NCBI RefSeq assembly: GCF_000732615.1
Contig: NZ_JPGL01000012.1
Coordinates: 62,001 to 126,000 of the forward strand
Direction of reading: 5' to 3'
Origin: Burkholderia paludis
GTDB lineage: Bacteria; Pseudomonadota; Gammaproteobacteria; Burkholderiales; Burkholderiaceae
Length of the DNA stretch: 64,000 bases
A model generated the notes under the pieces. It had not been told where the DNA came from, did not search any database, and saw only the letters and a list, made by a program, of their open reading frames with translations. Position 1 is the first letter of the stretch. Every line of letters begins with the position of its first letter. This document shows, piece by piece, positions 41,219 through 50,177 of the stretch. The translations under genes were made by a program, and so were the position numbers.

Positions 41219-42157
41219 ATGAAAAAAAACGCTGAACGCGTGCGCTTCCACACGGGGATGAAACGGATTGCAACCGGCGCGGCGCTGCTGCTGTCGCTGG
41301 CCGGCTGCGTCACGCGGCCGATGCCGGCCTTGAGCAATGCGACGCTGACGCCGCCGACGCGCACCACGCGCGACCTCACGCACCTCCCGCCGCCGAAGGG
41401 CAAGATCGTCGCCGCCGTGTACGGCTTCCGCGACCTGACCGGGCAGTACAAGGCGTCGCCGGACAGTTCCTTCTCGTCGCAGGTCACGCAGGGCGGCGCG
41501 TCGTTCCTGGTCAAGGCCATGCGCGACTCGGGCTGGTTCACGCCGGTGGAGCGCGAGAACCTGCAGGACCTCCTGACCGAACGCAAGATCATGCGCGCCA
41601 CCGACGGCGCGGATGCGAAGAAGGCGCAGAACGATGCGATGGCGCCGCTGCTGCCGGCGAACATCGTGCTCGAAGGCGGGATCGTCGGCTACGACACGAA
41701 CGTCCGCACCGGCGGAGCCGGCGTGGCGTATCTCGGGATCAGCGGGTCGACGCAGTACCGGATCGACCAGGTCACCGTGAACCTGCGCGCGATCGACATC
41801 CGCACGGGCCAGGTGCTCAACAGCGTATCGACGACCAAGACCGTCTACTCCTACCAGGTCGACACGGGGGTCTACCGCTTCGTCGGATTCAAGGACCTGC
41901 TGCAGGCGGAAGCCGGGCTGACCCGCAACGAACCCGCGCAGATCTGCGTGAACGAGGCGATCGAATCGGCGCTCACGCACCTGATCGTGCAGGGCGTCGC
42001 GAACCAGACCTGGGCGCTGAAGAACGACCAGGACTGGTACGACCCGACGATGCAGCGGTATCTGCAGGAAGACCGCCAGTACGCACAGGACATGGAAGAC
42101 GCCAACACCGCGTACGACCCGCAGAAGGTCGAACGGGCGGGGGCGTCCAGTCATTGA
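41219..42157 (+). CDS. csgG: CsgG-like curli secretion pore lipoprotein
   Basis: 312 residues. The lipobox LLLSLAGC marks an outer-membrane lipoprotein. CsgG landmarks follow: GKIVAAVYGFRDLTGQYKASPDSSFSSQVTQGGASFLVKAMRDSGWFTPVERENLQDLLTERKI, ILEGGIVGYDTNVRTGGAG-like strand and AIDIRTGQVLNSVSTTKTVYSYQVDTGVYRF, which forms the barrel hairpin. It assembles the nonameric pore through which curlins leave. The C-terminal tail is about 30 residues longer than in E. coli. Confidence 0.95.
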   Translation: MKKNAERVRFHTGMKRIATGAALLLSLAGCVTRPMPALSNATLTPPTRTTRDLTHLPPPKGKIVAAVYGFRDLTGQYKASPDSSFSSQVTQGGASFLVKAMRDSGWFTPVERENLQDLLTERKIMRATDGADAKKAQNDAMAPLLPANIVLEGGIVGYDTNVRTGGAGVAYLGISGSTQYRIDQVTVNLRAIDIRTGQVLNSVSTTKTVYSYQVDTGVYRFVGFKDLLQAEAGLTRNEPAQICVNEAIESALTHLIVQGVANQTWALKNDQDWYDPTMQRYLQEDRQYAQDMEDANTAYDPQKVERAGASSH

Positions 42158-42187
42158 ACCGGCATGAAGCCGGCCAGCGGAGAACAC

Positions 42188-42730
42188 ATGATGAATCGAC
42201 AGCGTGATCGGAACGGCCGCGCCCGCGTCGTGCGGCGGGTGCTGGCAGCCATGTGCGCGGCGGCCGCCGTGCAGGCGGCGTGGGGCGCGCCCGTGGCGTA
42301 CAGCGATCTCGGCCCGCCCGAACCGGCGTTCGACTACAGCGGCAACATCGTCTCGGTCCAGCAGGGCGGCAGCGGCAATACCGCGTCGCTCGACCAGAGC
42401 GGCCACAACGGCGCGACGACCCTGCAGGCCGGCGACAACAACGCGATCGTCGCGCGCCAGACGGGTGCGCAGAACTGGGTCGCGGCGTCGCAGTCCGGCG
42501 TCGGCAATACGCTGAACGCGACCCAGCGCGGCAACGGCAACACGCTGCAGGTGCAGCAGAACGGCGCCGGCAATTCGGTCAGCTCGACGCAGGTCGGCAC
42601 GTCGCTGTCGGCGCGCGTCACGCAGAACGGCAGCAACAACGCGGTGAACATCGTGCAGAGCGGCACGAACACCGGCATCCAGGTGATTCAGACCGGCAAC
42701 GGCGCGCGCGCCACGGTGCTGACGCGGTAG
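42188..42730 (+). CDS. csgB: CsgB-like minor curlin
   Basis: 180 residues with a signal peptide (cleavage near QAAWGA) and about six curlin-type repeats with alternating Gln/Asn and small residues, such as NTASLDQSG, NAIVARQTG, NTLNATQRG, NTLQVQQNG and NAVNIVQSG. The C-terminal repeat ends in RATVLTR, basic as in enteric CsgB, where the last repeat anchors the nucleator to the surface. Short size and place before the large curlin suggest the nucleator. The ATG at 42188 has GGAGAAC upstream; the next codon is also ATG. Confidence 0.78.
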   Translation: MMNRQRDRNGRARVVRRVLAAMCAAAAVQAAWGAPVAYSDLGPPEPAFDYSGNIVSVQQGGSGNTASLDQSGHNGATTLQAGDNNAIVARQTGAQNWVAASQSGVGNTLNATQRGNGNTLQVQQNGAGNSVSSTQVGTSLSARVTQNGSNNAVNIVQSGTNTGIQVIQTGNGARATVLTR

Positions 42731-42864
42731 CGACGGTTACGCAGGTTGCAAGTGACGGGCATGAAGTGGTGTGACGTGTGGGCGTGAGAGCGCCCTCAAT
42801 TGGCGGGGGTGCCGGTAAAAGACCGACTTTTCCGGCGAATTTTCTTTCGAATCAGGAGCAAGAG

Positions 42865-44241
42865 ATGAAGGTGACCAAGTCTGCAATCGCAATCGCCGTG
42901 CTGATGTTCGCATCGGCCGCCGCACAGGCCGACTCGGCCGGGAACACCGTGAACATCGGCCAGTCCGGCAACTACAACTCGGCGACCGTCGAACAGGCGG
43001 CGACGAGCGGGGATTCGGTATCGATTACGCAGTCGGCACTCGGCAACAATCCGGCGTACGGGTTCGTCGCCAACGTGACGACCCAGGGCGGCAGCGGCGA
43101 CACGACCGTGATCCAGCAGAACTCCTGGTGGGCGCAACCGTATTCGAGCGTGAACGTGTCGCAGACGGGCACGTCGCACGAATCGAACTACGTGACCCAG
43201 TCCGGCGGCGGCGACTTCTCGGCGAACATCACCCAGACGACGTCGGCATACACGGGCGGCCCGCAATACGACACCAACACGATCAACCAGTACAGCTACA
43301 TCGATAGCGCATCGATCTCGCAGCAGGGCGGCGGCTGGAACACGGTGACGATCAACCAGGGCACGCCGAGCCAGTCGGCGATCGGCAACAACGCGACCGT
43401 GACGCAGACGGACACGGTCGGCAACACCGTCGGCATCACGCAGACCGGCAACAACGGCACGGCGACGGTCCAGACCTCGTGGGCCGGCGCGAACACGACG
43501 TCGATCACGCAGACGGGCGGCGTGACCAACGCCAACGTGACGCAGTTCGCGGAAGGCGGCGACCGGGTCACGACGACCCAGAGCGGCGCCGAAACCGCCA
43601 ACGTGACTTCGTCGTTCGGCGGCGGCAACCAGACGACGATTTCGCAATCGGGCGGCGTGGCCGGCAACACCGCGACGGTGAACCAGCTCCTGTCGAACGG
43701 CAACACGACCTCGATCACGCAGACGGCCGACAGCAACAGCGCCACGGTCAACCAGACGCTCGAGTTCGGCGACAGCGCGACGATCAACCAGGCGGCCGCC
43801 TCCAACACCGCGACGATCACGCAGCAGTTCGGCTTCGGCAACAGCGCGACCGTCACGCAAACGGACGTGAACAACCAGGCGACGATCACGCAGACCAGCT
43901 CGGCCGGTTCGACGGCATCCATCACGCAGGGTTCGGCGAACAACCAGGCAACCGTGACGCAGACGGCGGCATCCGGCTCGCTGACGACGGTGAACCAGAC
44001 GCTCGACATCGGCAACGTCGCCAATGCGTCGCAGACGGGTGCGGACGACCTGCTGAGCCTGTCGCAGGCCGGCGGCTTCAACACCATCAACGCGTCGCAG
44101 GTGGCCGGCTCGGGCAACCAGGGCTACGTGACGCAGTTCGGCTACAACAACAGCGCCACGCTGCTGCAACAGGGCAACGGCAACTACGCGAGCATCAGCC
44201 AGAACGGCCTCAACAACACCGTATCGGTCAGGCAGCACTGA
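42865..44241 (+). CDS. csgA: CsgA-like major curlin, unusually long
   Basis: 458 residues. A signal peptide (MKVTKSAIAIAVLMFASAAAQA) precedes an almost unbroken array of beta-strand motifs of the form N-x-[AVI]-x-[IV]-x-Q (NTVNIGQ, DSVSITQ, SATVTQ, QATITQ, NTVSVRQ and so on). I count roughly 36 strands, equal to about 18 curlin repeats; E. coli CsgA has five repeats in 151 residues. The protein should fold to an amyloid beta-solenoid fibre. The ATG at 42865 has AGGAGCAAGAG upstream. It lies 134 bases after the CsgB-like gene and ends before a strong terminator. Confidence 0.85.
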   Translation: MKVTKSAIAIAVLMFASAAAQADSAGNTVNIGQSGNYNSATVEQAATSGDSVSITQSALGNNPAYGFVANVTTQGGSGDTTVIQQNSWWAQPYSSVNVSQTGTSHESNYVTQSGGGDFSANITQTTSAYTGGPQYDTNTINQYSYIDSASISQQGGGWNTVTINQGTPSQSAIGNNATVTQTDTVGNTVGITQTGNNGTATVQTSWAGANTTSITQTGGVTNANVTQFAEGGDRVTTTQSGAETANVTSSFGGGNQTTISQSGGVAGNTATVNQLLSNGNTTSITQTADSNSATVNQTLEFGDSATINQAAASNTATITQQFGFGNSATVTQTDVNNQATITQTSSAGSTASITQGSANNQATVTQTAASGSLTTVNQTLDIGNVANASQTGADDLLSLSQAGGFNTINASQVAGSGNQGYVTQFGYNNSATLLQQGNGNYASISQNGLNNTVSVRQH

Positions 44242-44258
44242 GCGACGGCGGTGTAACG

Positions 44259-44293
44259 AAAAGGCCGGACGGATGCCCGTTCGGCCTTTTTTT
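44259..44293 (+). terminator. Rho-independent terminator after csgA
   Basis: AAAAGGCCG pairs with CGGCCTTTT around an inner ACGG/CCGT stem and is followed by a run of seven T, 18 bases after the csgA stop codon. It is a textbook intrinsic terminator. The small csgH-like gene begins only 21 bases beyond it, so that gene is either expressed by read-through or from a promoter inside this region. Confidence 0.9.
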
Positions 44294-44313
44294 CATTCGA
44301 CAGGAGACCGATC

Positions 44314-44634
44314 ATGGTCGGGATTCACGATCTGAATGCCTATTTCGACATTGCCGCCGGCGCCGGCGGCGTGAACATCGTGCCGCACGTGCGGGCGGCC
44401 GCGCCGGTCGACGTGTCGTACAGCCTGCGCATCACCCGCACCGGCGGCGCGGGCTCGGCCACGCTGACGCGCTCCGGCGAGTCGCGGCTCGCCGGCGGCG
44501 AAGACCGGCCGCTCGCGATGCTGCGGCTGAGCGTCGGGTCGAACGACATCTGCCAGGCGACGCTGGTGCTGCACGTCAACGGCGAGCACGCGGAGTATTC
44601 GGTGGACTGCAATCCGCACCGCGCGGCCGATTGA
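44314..44634 (+). CDS. CsgH/CsgC-like curli amyloid inhibitor candidate
   Basis: 106 residues. The pattern LNAYFDIAAGAGGVNIVPHVRAAAPVDVSYSLRITRTG followed by TLTRSGESRLAGGEDRPLAMLRLSVGSNDICQATLVLHVNGE fits the seven-stranded Ig-like fold of CsgC/CsgH, periplasmic chaperones that hold back curlin polymerisation. A strong AGGAGA site precedes the ATG at 44314. Oddly there is no signal peptide, so either the protein acts in the cytosol or the homology is loose. Family call rests on fold pattern and on position next to csgA. Confidence 0.65.
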   Translation: MVGIHDLNAYFDIAAGAGGVNIVPHVRAAAPVDVSYSLRITRTGGAGSATLTRSGESRLAGGEDRPLAMLRLSVGSNDICQATLVLHVNGEHAEYSVDCNPHRAAD

Positions 44635-44688
44635 TGCGGCACGCGGGCGGGCGCCGCCCGCCGGGCCGCGACCGCGGCGCCACGCTGC

Positions 44689-45600
44689 TCAGGCGCCGGA
44701 CGCCAGCATGCGCGGGATCTCGTCGACCAGCGCATCGATGACGACGCGCAGCTTCGACGGCACATGGCGCGAAGCCGGCCGCACCGCGTACACGTCGGCG
44801 CCCGACACGCTGTCGCTGCCCATCACGAGCGCGAGACGGCCGTCGCGCAGGTAAGGCGCCATCAGCCAGCACGGCAGCCACGCGAGGCCCGCGCCGGCGG
44901 CGGCCGCGTCGGCGATCGCCTGCAGGTCGTCCAGCCGCAGGCGCCCGGCCGGGCGATGATCGTGCACCGCGTCGTCCGCGCCGACGATCCGCCACGGCGT
45001 CGGTTGCCCGCCGCGCGAATACGCGATGCCGACATGCGACGCGAGCGCGTCGAGCCCTGCCGGCGTGCCATGACGGTCGAGATACGCGGGCGACGCGCAG
45101 ATGCCCATGCGCTGCACGCCGAGCGGCCGGCCGACGAGCGCGCTCGTGTCGGCCAGCTCGCCGATGCGCACCGCGAGGTCGAAGCCGTCGTTGACGAGGT
45201 CGGCCACGCGATCGCTGAACGACACGTCGATTTCGAGCCGCGCGTGGCGCTCCACCAGGCGCCGCATCACGGGCGCCACGCATTGCCGCCCGAACAGCAC
45301 CGGCACGCTGACGCGCAGCCGCCCCGCCGGCTCGCGCCGCCCGGCGTCGAGCGCGGCCTCCGTCTCGCCGAGTTCGGCCAGCAGCCGCCGGCACTGCTCG
45401 TAATAGACCAGCCCCTCGTCGGTCAGGCTCAGCTGGCGCGTCGTGCGCTGCAGCAGCCGCGCGCCGAGCCGGTGTTCGAGCCGCGCGACGACCTTCGCCA
45501 CCGCCGAGCGCGTGACGCCCAGGCGCAGCGCCGCCGCCGCGAAGCTGCCCGACTCCACCACGTCGACGAATTCCGCCACGCCCCTCAACCGCTCGTCCAT
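44689..45600 (-). CDS. LysR family transcriptional regulator
   Basis: 303 residues. Helix-turn-helix at residues ~5-60 (GVAEFVDVVESGSFAAAALRLGVTRSAVAKVVARLEHRLGARLLQRTTRQLSLT), then a substrate-binding-like domain starting GRLRVSVPVLFGRQ. It belongs to the large subgroup that often controls a neighbouring oxidoreductase. Divergent from the MDR gene at 45727 across 126 bases, with AT-rich sequence at 45690-45715 suited to promoter and LysR box. Effector unknown. Confidence 0.88.
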   Translation of the reverse strand: MDERLRGVAEFVDVVESGSFAAAALRLGVTRSAVAKVVARLEHRLGARLLQRTTRQLSLTDEGLVYYEQCRRLLAELGETEAALDAGRREPAGRLRVSVPVLFGRQCVAPVMRRLVERHARLEIDVSFSDRVADLVNDGFDLAVRIGELADTSALVGRPLGVQRMGICASPAYLDRHGTPAGLDALASHVGIAYSRGGQPTPWRIVGADDAVHDHRPAGRLRLDDLQAIADAAAAGAGLAWLPCWLMAPYLRDGRLALVMGSDSVSGADVYAVRPASRHVPSKLRVVIDALVDEIPRMLASGA

Positions 45601-45726
45601 GCCGTTCCGCTCCGGTTCGATAACGGGTTTGTATCCAGTGAGGCAACAGTCGTCGGCCGAATTCTCGCCAATGCATCCCCTCGCGCAACACTATGATAAA
45701 TCGCTCTATCTCGACAAGGAGTCGAC

Positions 45727-46746
45727 ATGCATGCATGGCAAGTCAAGCCGGGGGACGGCGAGGCCGGGCTTCGGCGCATCGACGCGCCGCGCCGCGCGCC
45801 CGGGCCGACCGACGTGGTCGTGAAGATCCACTCGGCGGGGTTGAACCGTCGCGACCTGATGTTCGCGCGCGGCGACTATCTCGGCATCGGCACGGAGGCG
45901 TTCATCCCGGTGGCCGACGGCGCCGGCGAAGTCGTCGAAACCGGCCGCGACGTCACGCGCGTGAAGCCGGGCGATCGCGTGATCAACACGTACTTCCCGA
46001 ACTGGATCGACGGGCCGCCCACGCCGCGCAAGGTCTCGGGTTCGCCCGGCTCGCACTTCGACGGCGTGCTGGCCGAGTACTTCGTGTCGGACGAAACGGC
46101 GCTGGTGAAGATTCCCGCGCATCTGGGCTACGACGAGGCGGCGACGCTGTCGTGCGCGGGCATTACCGCGTGGAACGCGCTGTTCGTCGACGGCGGGCTG
46201 GGGCCCGGCGCGACCGTCGTGCTGCTCGGCACCGGCGGCGTGTCGATCGCCGCGCTGCAACTCGCGCACGCGGCCGGGCTGCGCACGATCGTCACGTCGT
46301 CCAGCGACGCCAAGCTCGAACGCGCCCGCGCACTCGGTGCGGACGCAACGATCAACCATCGCACGACACCGGAGTGGCAGCACGAGGTGCTGCGGCTCAC
46401 CGACGGCGCGGGCGCGGATCTGGTCGTCGAGGTCGGCGGACGCGATACGCTGCCGCGCTCGGTCGCCGCGACGAAGATGGGCGGCATCGTGTCGGTGATC
46501 GGCGGCCTCAGCAGCTTCGGCGGCCCGGAACTCGGGCTGCTGTCGCTGATCGGCGGCATCCGGCAACTGCACGGCTTCATGGTCGGCAGCCGCGCGATGC
46601 TCGACGACGTCGTGCGCTTCGTCGACGCGCAACGGATCGCGCCGGTGGTCGATCGCGTGTTCGGCTTCGACGAGGCGCCGCAGGCGTATGCGTACCTGGC
46701 GTCGGGGCAGCATTTCGGCAAGGTCGTGATCCGGGTCGCGCAGTAA
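45727..46746 (+). CDS. Zinc-independent medium-chain dehydrogenase/quinone oxidoreductase-like
   Basis: 339 residues. GroES-like N-terminal domain with GLNRRDLMFARGDY in place of the Cys zinc ligand, and no four-Cys structural zinc lobe (the loop reads SGSPGSHFDG), so it is zinc-free. The cofactor domain has VVLLGTGGVSIAALQLA, then TSSSDAKLERARALGADATINH, a pattern seen for NADPH users. It probably reduces an activated double bond or oxidises an alcohol; the substrate is unknown. Under likely control of the divergent LysR. Confidence 0.87.
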   Translation: MHAWQVKPGDGEAGLRRIDAPRRAPGPTDVVVKIHSAGLNRRDLMFARGDYLGIGTEAFIPVADGAGEVVETGRDVTRVKPGDRVINTYFPNWIDGPPTPRKVSGSPGSHFDGVLAEYFVSDETALVKIPAHLGYDEAATLSCAGITAWNALFVDGGLGPGATVVLLGTGGVSIAALQLAHAAGLRTIVTSSSDAKLERARALGADATINHRTTPEWQHEVLRLTDGAGADLVVEVGGRDTLPRSVAATKMGGIVSVIGGLSSFGGPELGLLSLIGGIRQLHGFMVGSRAMLDDVVRFVDAQRIAPVVDRVFGFDEAPQAYAYLASGQHFGKVVIRVAQ

Positions 46747-46754
46747 CGGGGGGC

Positions 46755-46785
46755 CGGCGGCCGGCGGCGCATCCGCCGGCCGCCG
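46755..46785. terminator. Bidirectional hairpin between oxidoreductase and porin genes
   Basis: A 13-base-pair perfect stem (CGGCGGCCGGCGG / CCGCCGGCCGCCG) with a five-base loop lies between convergent stop codons at 46746 and 46806. There is no long T-run. The symmetry fits a shared transcription end. Confidence 0.6.
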
Positions 46786-46805
46786 CGCGTTCCGCGCACG
46801 GCGCG

Positions 46806-47990
46806 TCAGAACCTGTGCCGGATCCCCGCATGCACCATCAGCTGCTTCGCGTTCGACGACAGATCGGCCGCGCCCGGGATGTACGCCCGGTCGAGCGACG
46901 AGCCGGTCGCCTCGCCCGCGACGCGCTGGTATGCGCCCATCAGATAGACGTCGGTGCGCTTCGACAGCGTGTAGTCGGTCATCAGCCCGATCGAGTGGAT
47001 CTTCGGCTGCGCGGTGCCGGTCGTCGCGTCGTAGCGCATCGTCGTGTACACGTATTGCGCGCCGACGAACCACGCGGGCGTGAACTGGTACTTGCCGTTC
47101 ACTTCGACGTTCCGGTACCTGATCGACGTCACCGTGCCGCCCGCGAGCGGCCCCGTCACCGGCTCGATCGTCTCGTCGCCGGACAGGTAGCCGACGTTCG
47201 CGGTCGGCCGCGTGACGTTGCTGTCCGTATAGGCGAAGCCGACCGTCGCCGGCCCCGCCGTGTAGTTGACGCCCGCGCCGAAGATCCGCAGCCTGGCCGA
47301 CACGAAGTTCGCATCGGCGCCGGCCGAGCCCGGCCCCGCGATCGCGCCGCCCGGGGTCGCGCCGGGGTTGTCCGCATTCAGGAACGCGGCGCCGACGAGC
47401 AGGCCGCCCTGCTCGTACTGCGCGCCGACGCTCCACTGGCGATTGTTCGCGAAGCCGGCGTCGTTGCTGAAGCTGTATGCGCCGCCGAACGAGAAGCCGG
47501 CGAAATCCGGGCTCGCGTACTTGACCGTGTTGTTCGCGCGGAACGTGTTGCCGGTGTTGTCGTTGTCGAGCGGATGCGAGAACGGATAGACGCCCCAGCT
47601 CCCGTTCGCGGTCGTCGGCGCGAGATAGTCGACGAGCGCGTCGTATTGCCGGCCGAGCGTCAGCGTGCCGTAGCGCGCGCTGCCGAGCCCGACGTACGCC
47701 TGCCGCCCGAACAGGCGGCCGCCCTGCGCGAGCGTGCCGCTGTTCACGTTGAAGCCGTTCTCGACCTGGAACAGCGCGCTGTAGCCGCCGCCCAGGTCCT
47801 CGGTGCCCTTCAGTCCCCAGCGGCTGCCTTGCGCGAAGCCGCTCGCCATCTGCCACGCGCCGTGACCGCCGACGTTGTTCGTATAGTCGATGCCCGCATC
47901 GACGAGGCCGTACAGCGTGACGCTGCCCTGCGCGAATACGGGCGCCGCGCACAGCGCCGGCAGCGCGACCGCCATGAATCTCCAGTTCAT
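46806..47990 (-). CDS. Gram-negative general porin (OmpC-like trimeric porin)
   Basis: 394 residues. Signal peptide MNWRFMAVALPALCAAPVFA, then the family start QGSVTLYGLVDAGIDYTNN, SRWGLKGTEDLGGGYSALFQVENGF and RLFGRQAYVGLGSARYGTLTLGRQYD, all hallmarks of Burkholderia/Neisseria 16-stranded porins. The protein ends HAGIRHRF, with the terminal Phe needed for outer-membrane assembly. It follows the amino-acid binding protein and amidohydrolase genes on the same strand, suggesting entry of their substrate. Confidence 0.92.
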   Translation of the reverse strand: MNWRFMAVALPALCAAPVFAQGSVTLYGLVDAGIDYTNNVGGHGAWQMASGFAQGSRWGLKGTEDLGGGYSALFQVENGFNVNSGTLAQGGRLFGRQAYVGLGSARYGTLTLGRQYDALVDYLAPTTANGSWGVYPFSHPLDNDNTGNTFRANNTVKYASPDFAGFSFGGAYSFSNDAGFANNRQWSVGAQYEQGGLLVGAAFLNADNPGATPGGAIAGPGSAGADANFVSARLRIFGAGVNYTAGPATVGFAYTDSNVTRPTANVGYLSGDETIEPVTGPLAGGTVTSIRYRNVEVNGKYQFTPAWFVGAQYVYTTMRYDATTGTAQPKIHSIGLMTDYTLSKRTDVYLMGAYQRVAGEATGSSLDRAYIPGAADLSSNAKQLMVHAGIRHRF

Positions 47991-48042
47991 CCGTGTCCCC
48001 TTGTCGGTATTTTTCGGCCGCGCGCGTGCGCGGCGATGCCGC

Positions 48043-48825
48043 TTACTTCGCGCCGTAGATGTCGAAGTCGAAATACTTGCGATTGATCTTCCGGTACGTC
48101 CCGTTCGCGAGAATCGCGGCCAGCGCGCGGTTGAACGCGTCGCGCAGGTCGCTGTCCTCCTTGCGCAAGCCGAGGCCGTCGCCCTGCCCGAAATACTTCG
48201 CGTCGTCGATCGGCGCGCCGGCGAACATGAAGTCCTTGCCCTGCGGCTTCTTCAGGAAACCGTCGCTGGCCGCGATCGACGCCTGGAACGCCGCGTCGAG
48301 CCGCCCTGTCACGAGATCGGCATAGACCTGGTCCTGGTTCGGGTACGACACGATCTGCACGCCGGCCGGCTGCCAGTTCGCGATCGCATAGTCGGCCTGC
48401 GCGGAGCCCTGCTCGACGCCGACGCGCTTGCCCTTCAGCGACGCCGCGGTCGGCAGCAGCGGCGAACCCTTGCGCGCGACCAGCCGTGCCGGCGCATTCG
48501 AGATCCGGTTCGTGAACGCGATCTGCTCCATGCGCTTCGGCGTGATCGTCATCGACGATGCGATCACGTCGAACTTGCGCGCGCGCAGCCCCGGAATCAT
48601 CCCGTCGAAGCTCGACTCGACCCACACGCAGCGCGCATGCAGTTCCGCGCACAACGCATTCGTGATGTCGATCCCGAAGCCCGTCAGCGTGCCGTCGGGC
48701 AGCTTGTATTCGAGCGGCGGGTAAGTCGGATCGACCGCGAGACGAATCTCCCTGCCCGTCCAGTCGCCGGCGTGCGCCGACCCTGCCGCCAGCGCCACCG
48801 CGAGCGCCGCCATCCACTGTTTCAT
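48043..48825 (-). CDS. Periplasmic amino-acid ABC binding protein (SBP_bac_3, lysine/arginine/ornithine type)
   Basis: 260 residues. Signal peptide MKQWMAALAVALAAGSAHA, then the family landmarks IRLAVDPTYPPLEYKLPDGTLTGFGIDITNALC, GMIPGLRARKFDVIASSMTITPKRMEQIAFTNR and LDAAFQASIAASDGFL. Such proteins bind basic or polar amino acids or opines. No permease or ATPase genes are next to it, so the rest of the transporter must lie elsewhere. It starts 46 bases after the M20 amidohydrolase stop and probably shares its transcript. Confidence 0.88.
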   Translation of the reverse strand: MKQWMAALAVALAAGSAHAGDWTGREIRLAVDPTYPPLEYKLPDGTLTGFGIDITNALCAELHARCVWVESSFDGMIPGLRARKFDVIASSMTITPKRMEQIAFTNRISNAPARLVARKGSPLLPTAASLKGKRVGVEQGSAQADYAIANWQPAGVQIVSYPNQDQVYADLVTGRLDAAFQASIAASDGFLKKPQGKDFMFAGAPIDDAKYFGQGDGLGLRKEDSDLRDAFNRALAAILANGTYRKINRKYFDFDIYGAK

Positions 48826-48871
48826 TGCCTGTCTCCTTGTGAAAATCGTGAACCGGATGCGTGCCGCCGCG

Positions 48872-50041
48872 TCACGCGAGGTAGCGCTCCACCAGCGCGA
48901 TCCAGTAGCTCGCGCCCGTCGCGAGGCACGCGTCGTTGAAGTCGTAGCCGGGGTGATGCAGCCCGCATCCGCCCGCGCCGCCGCCGTTGCCGATCGACAG
49001 GTAGCTGCCGGCGCACACCTCCAGCATGCAGGCGAAATCCTCGCTCGCCGCGATCGGCCGCAGATGCGGAATCAGCGCGGCATCGCCGCCCCATTCGCGG
49101 GCGACCTCCCGCGCGAAGGCCGTTTCCGCCGCGTGATTGACGAGCACCGGGTAGCCGTGCCGATAGTCGATCTCGGCGGTCGCGCCGTAGCTCGCCGCCT
49201 GCCCGTTCACGATCTCGCGGATGCGCCGTTCCAGCAGCGCGCGAACCTCGGGCGACAGTGCGCGCACGCTGAGTTCGAGATCCGCATGCTGCGGAATCAC
49301 GTTCGATGCGCTGCCCGCATGGATCGAGCCGGCCGTGACGATCGCCAGCTCCTGCGGATTCACGTTGCGCGCGACGATCGTTTGCAGCGCCATCACGATC
49401 GACGCGCACACGACCACCGGATCGATCGTCGTATGCGGCGCGGCGCCGTGCCCGCCGTGGCCGGTCACGCGCACGCGCACCTCGTCGGCCGACGCCATCG
49501 CCGGGCCGTCGCAGAAGCCGAGCACGCCGGCCGGCAGGCCCGGCACGTTGTGCATCGCGAACACCGCATCGCACGGAAATCGGATGAACAGCCCGTCGTC
49601 GATCATCCGCTTCGCGCCGCCGAGCCCTTCCTCGGCCGGCTGGAAGATCAGGTTCAGCGTGCCCGTGAAGCGCGCGCGTTCGGCCAGACAGCGCGCCGCC
49701 GCGAGCAGCATCGCCGTATGGCCGTCGTGGCCGCACGCGTGCATCACGCCGTCGCGCCGGCTCGCGTGCGGCAGCCCGGTGGTTTCGCGGATCGGCAACG
49801 CGTCCATGTCCGCGCGCAGCCCGATCCGCTTCCCGGCGCCGCGCGCCAGCGTGCCGACCACGCCCGTGCCGCCGAGCCCGCGCGTGACCCGATAACCCCA
49901 GGTTGTCAGACAATCGGCAACGAGCGCGCTCGTCGCCTGCTCCTCGAAACCCAGCTCGGGATGGGCGTGCAGCCGGCGGCGCAGCGCGACCATGTCCGCC
50001 TCGATGGCCGCCATCTCCTGATGAATGTGTCTGGTGTCCAA
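48872..50041 (-). CDS. M20 family metallo-amidohydrolase (hippurate hydrolase-like)
   Basis: A TTG start at 50041 is favoured because GAGGAG lies nine bases upstream; this gives 389 residues. The first ATG, at 50014, has its purine run touching the codon. Di-metal ligands are seen in ACGHDGHTAMLL (Cys, His), QPAEEGLGGAKRM (Glu-Glu) and AASEDFACML (Glu), with LRADMDALPI and the dimerisation-domain HGGHGAAPHTTIDPV. The family cleaves N-acyl amino acids, hippurate or IAA conjugates in the cytosol. With the downstream binding protein and porin it suggests use of an acylated amino acid; the divergent LysR likely regulates it. Confidence 0.87.
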   Translation of the reverse strand: MDTRHIHQEMAAIEADMVALRRRLHAHPELGFEEQATSALVADCLTTWGYRVTRGLGGTGVVGTLARGAGKRIGLRADMDALPIRETTGLPHASRRDGVMHACGHDGHTAMLLAAARCLAERARFTGTLNLIFQPAEEGLGGAKRMIDDGLFIRFPCDAVFAMHNVPGLPAGVLGFCDGPAMASADEVRVRVTGHGGHGAAPHTTIDPVVVCASIVMALQTIVARNVNPQELAIVTAGSIHAGSASNVIPQHADLELSVRALSPEVRALLERRIREIVNGQAASYGATAEIDYRHGYPVLVNHAAETAFAREVAREWGGDAALIPHLRPIAASEDFACMLEVCAGSYLSIGNGGGAGGCGLHHPGYDFNDACLATGASYWIALVERYLA

Positions 50042-50177
50042 CCCCGCCGCTCCTCGCCGTGCTCCGGTTGCCGATCGCCCGGATGACCGATCGTGGCCGA
50101 ATCGTATGCAGCGAAAATCCCGGCGACCAGCCGCGGTTTCGTTATGATGACAACATCTCGTTGTCAGGTATCGCGCC

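Noticed and set aside
42796-44238. Minus-strand frame of 480 codons over the curlin gene, rich in repeats
   Set aside because: The apparent repeats mirror the curlin repeats on the coding strand; there is no signal or family match.
42900-44240. Possible CRISPR-like or satellite array
   Set aside because: The DNA is repetitive because it encodes curlin repeats; unit lengths and sequences vary and stay in frame, with no identical repeat-spacer structure.
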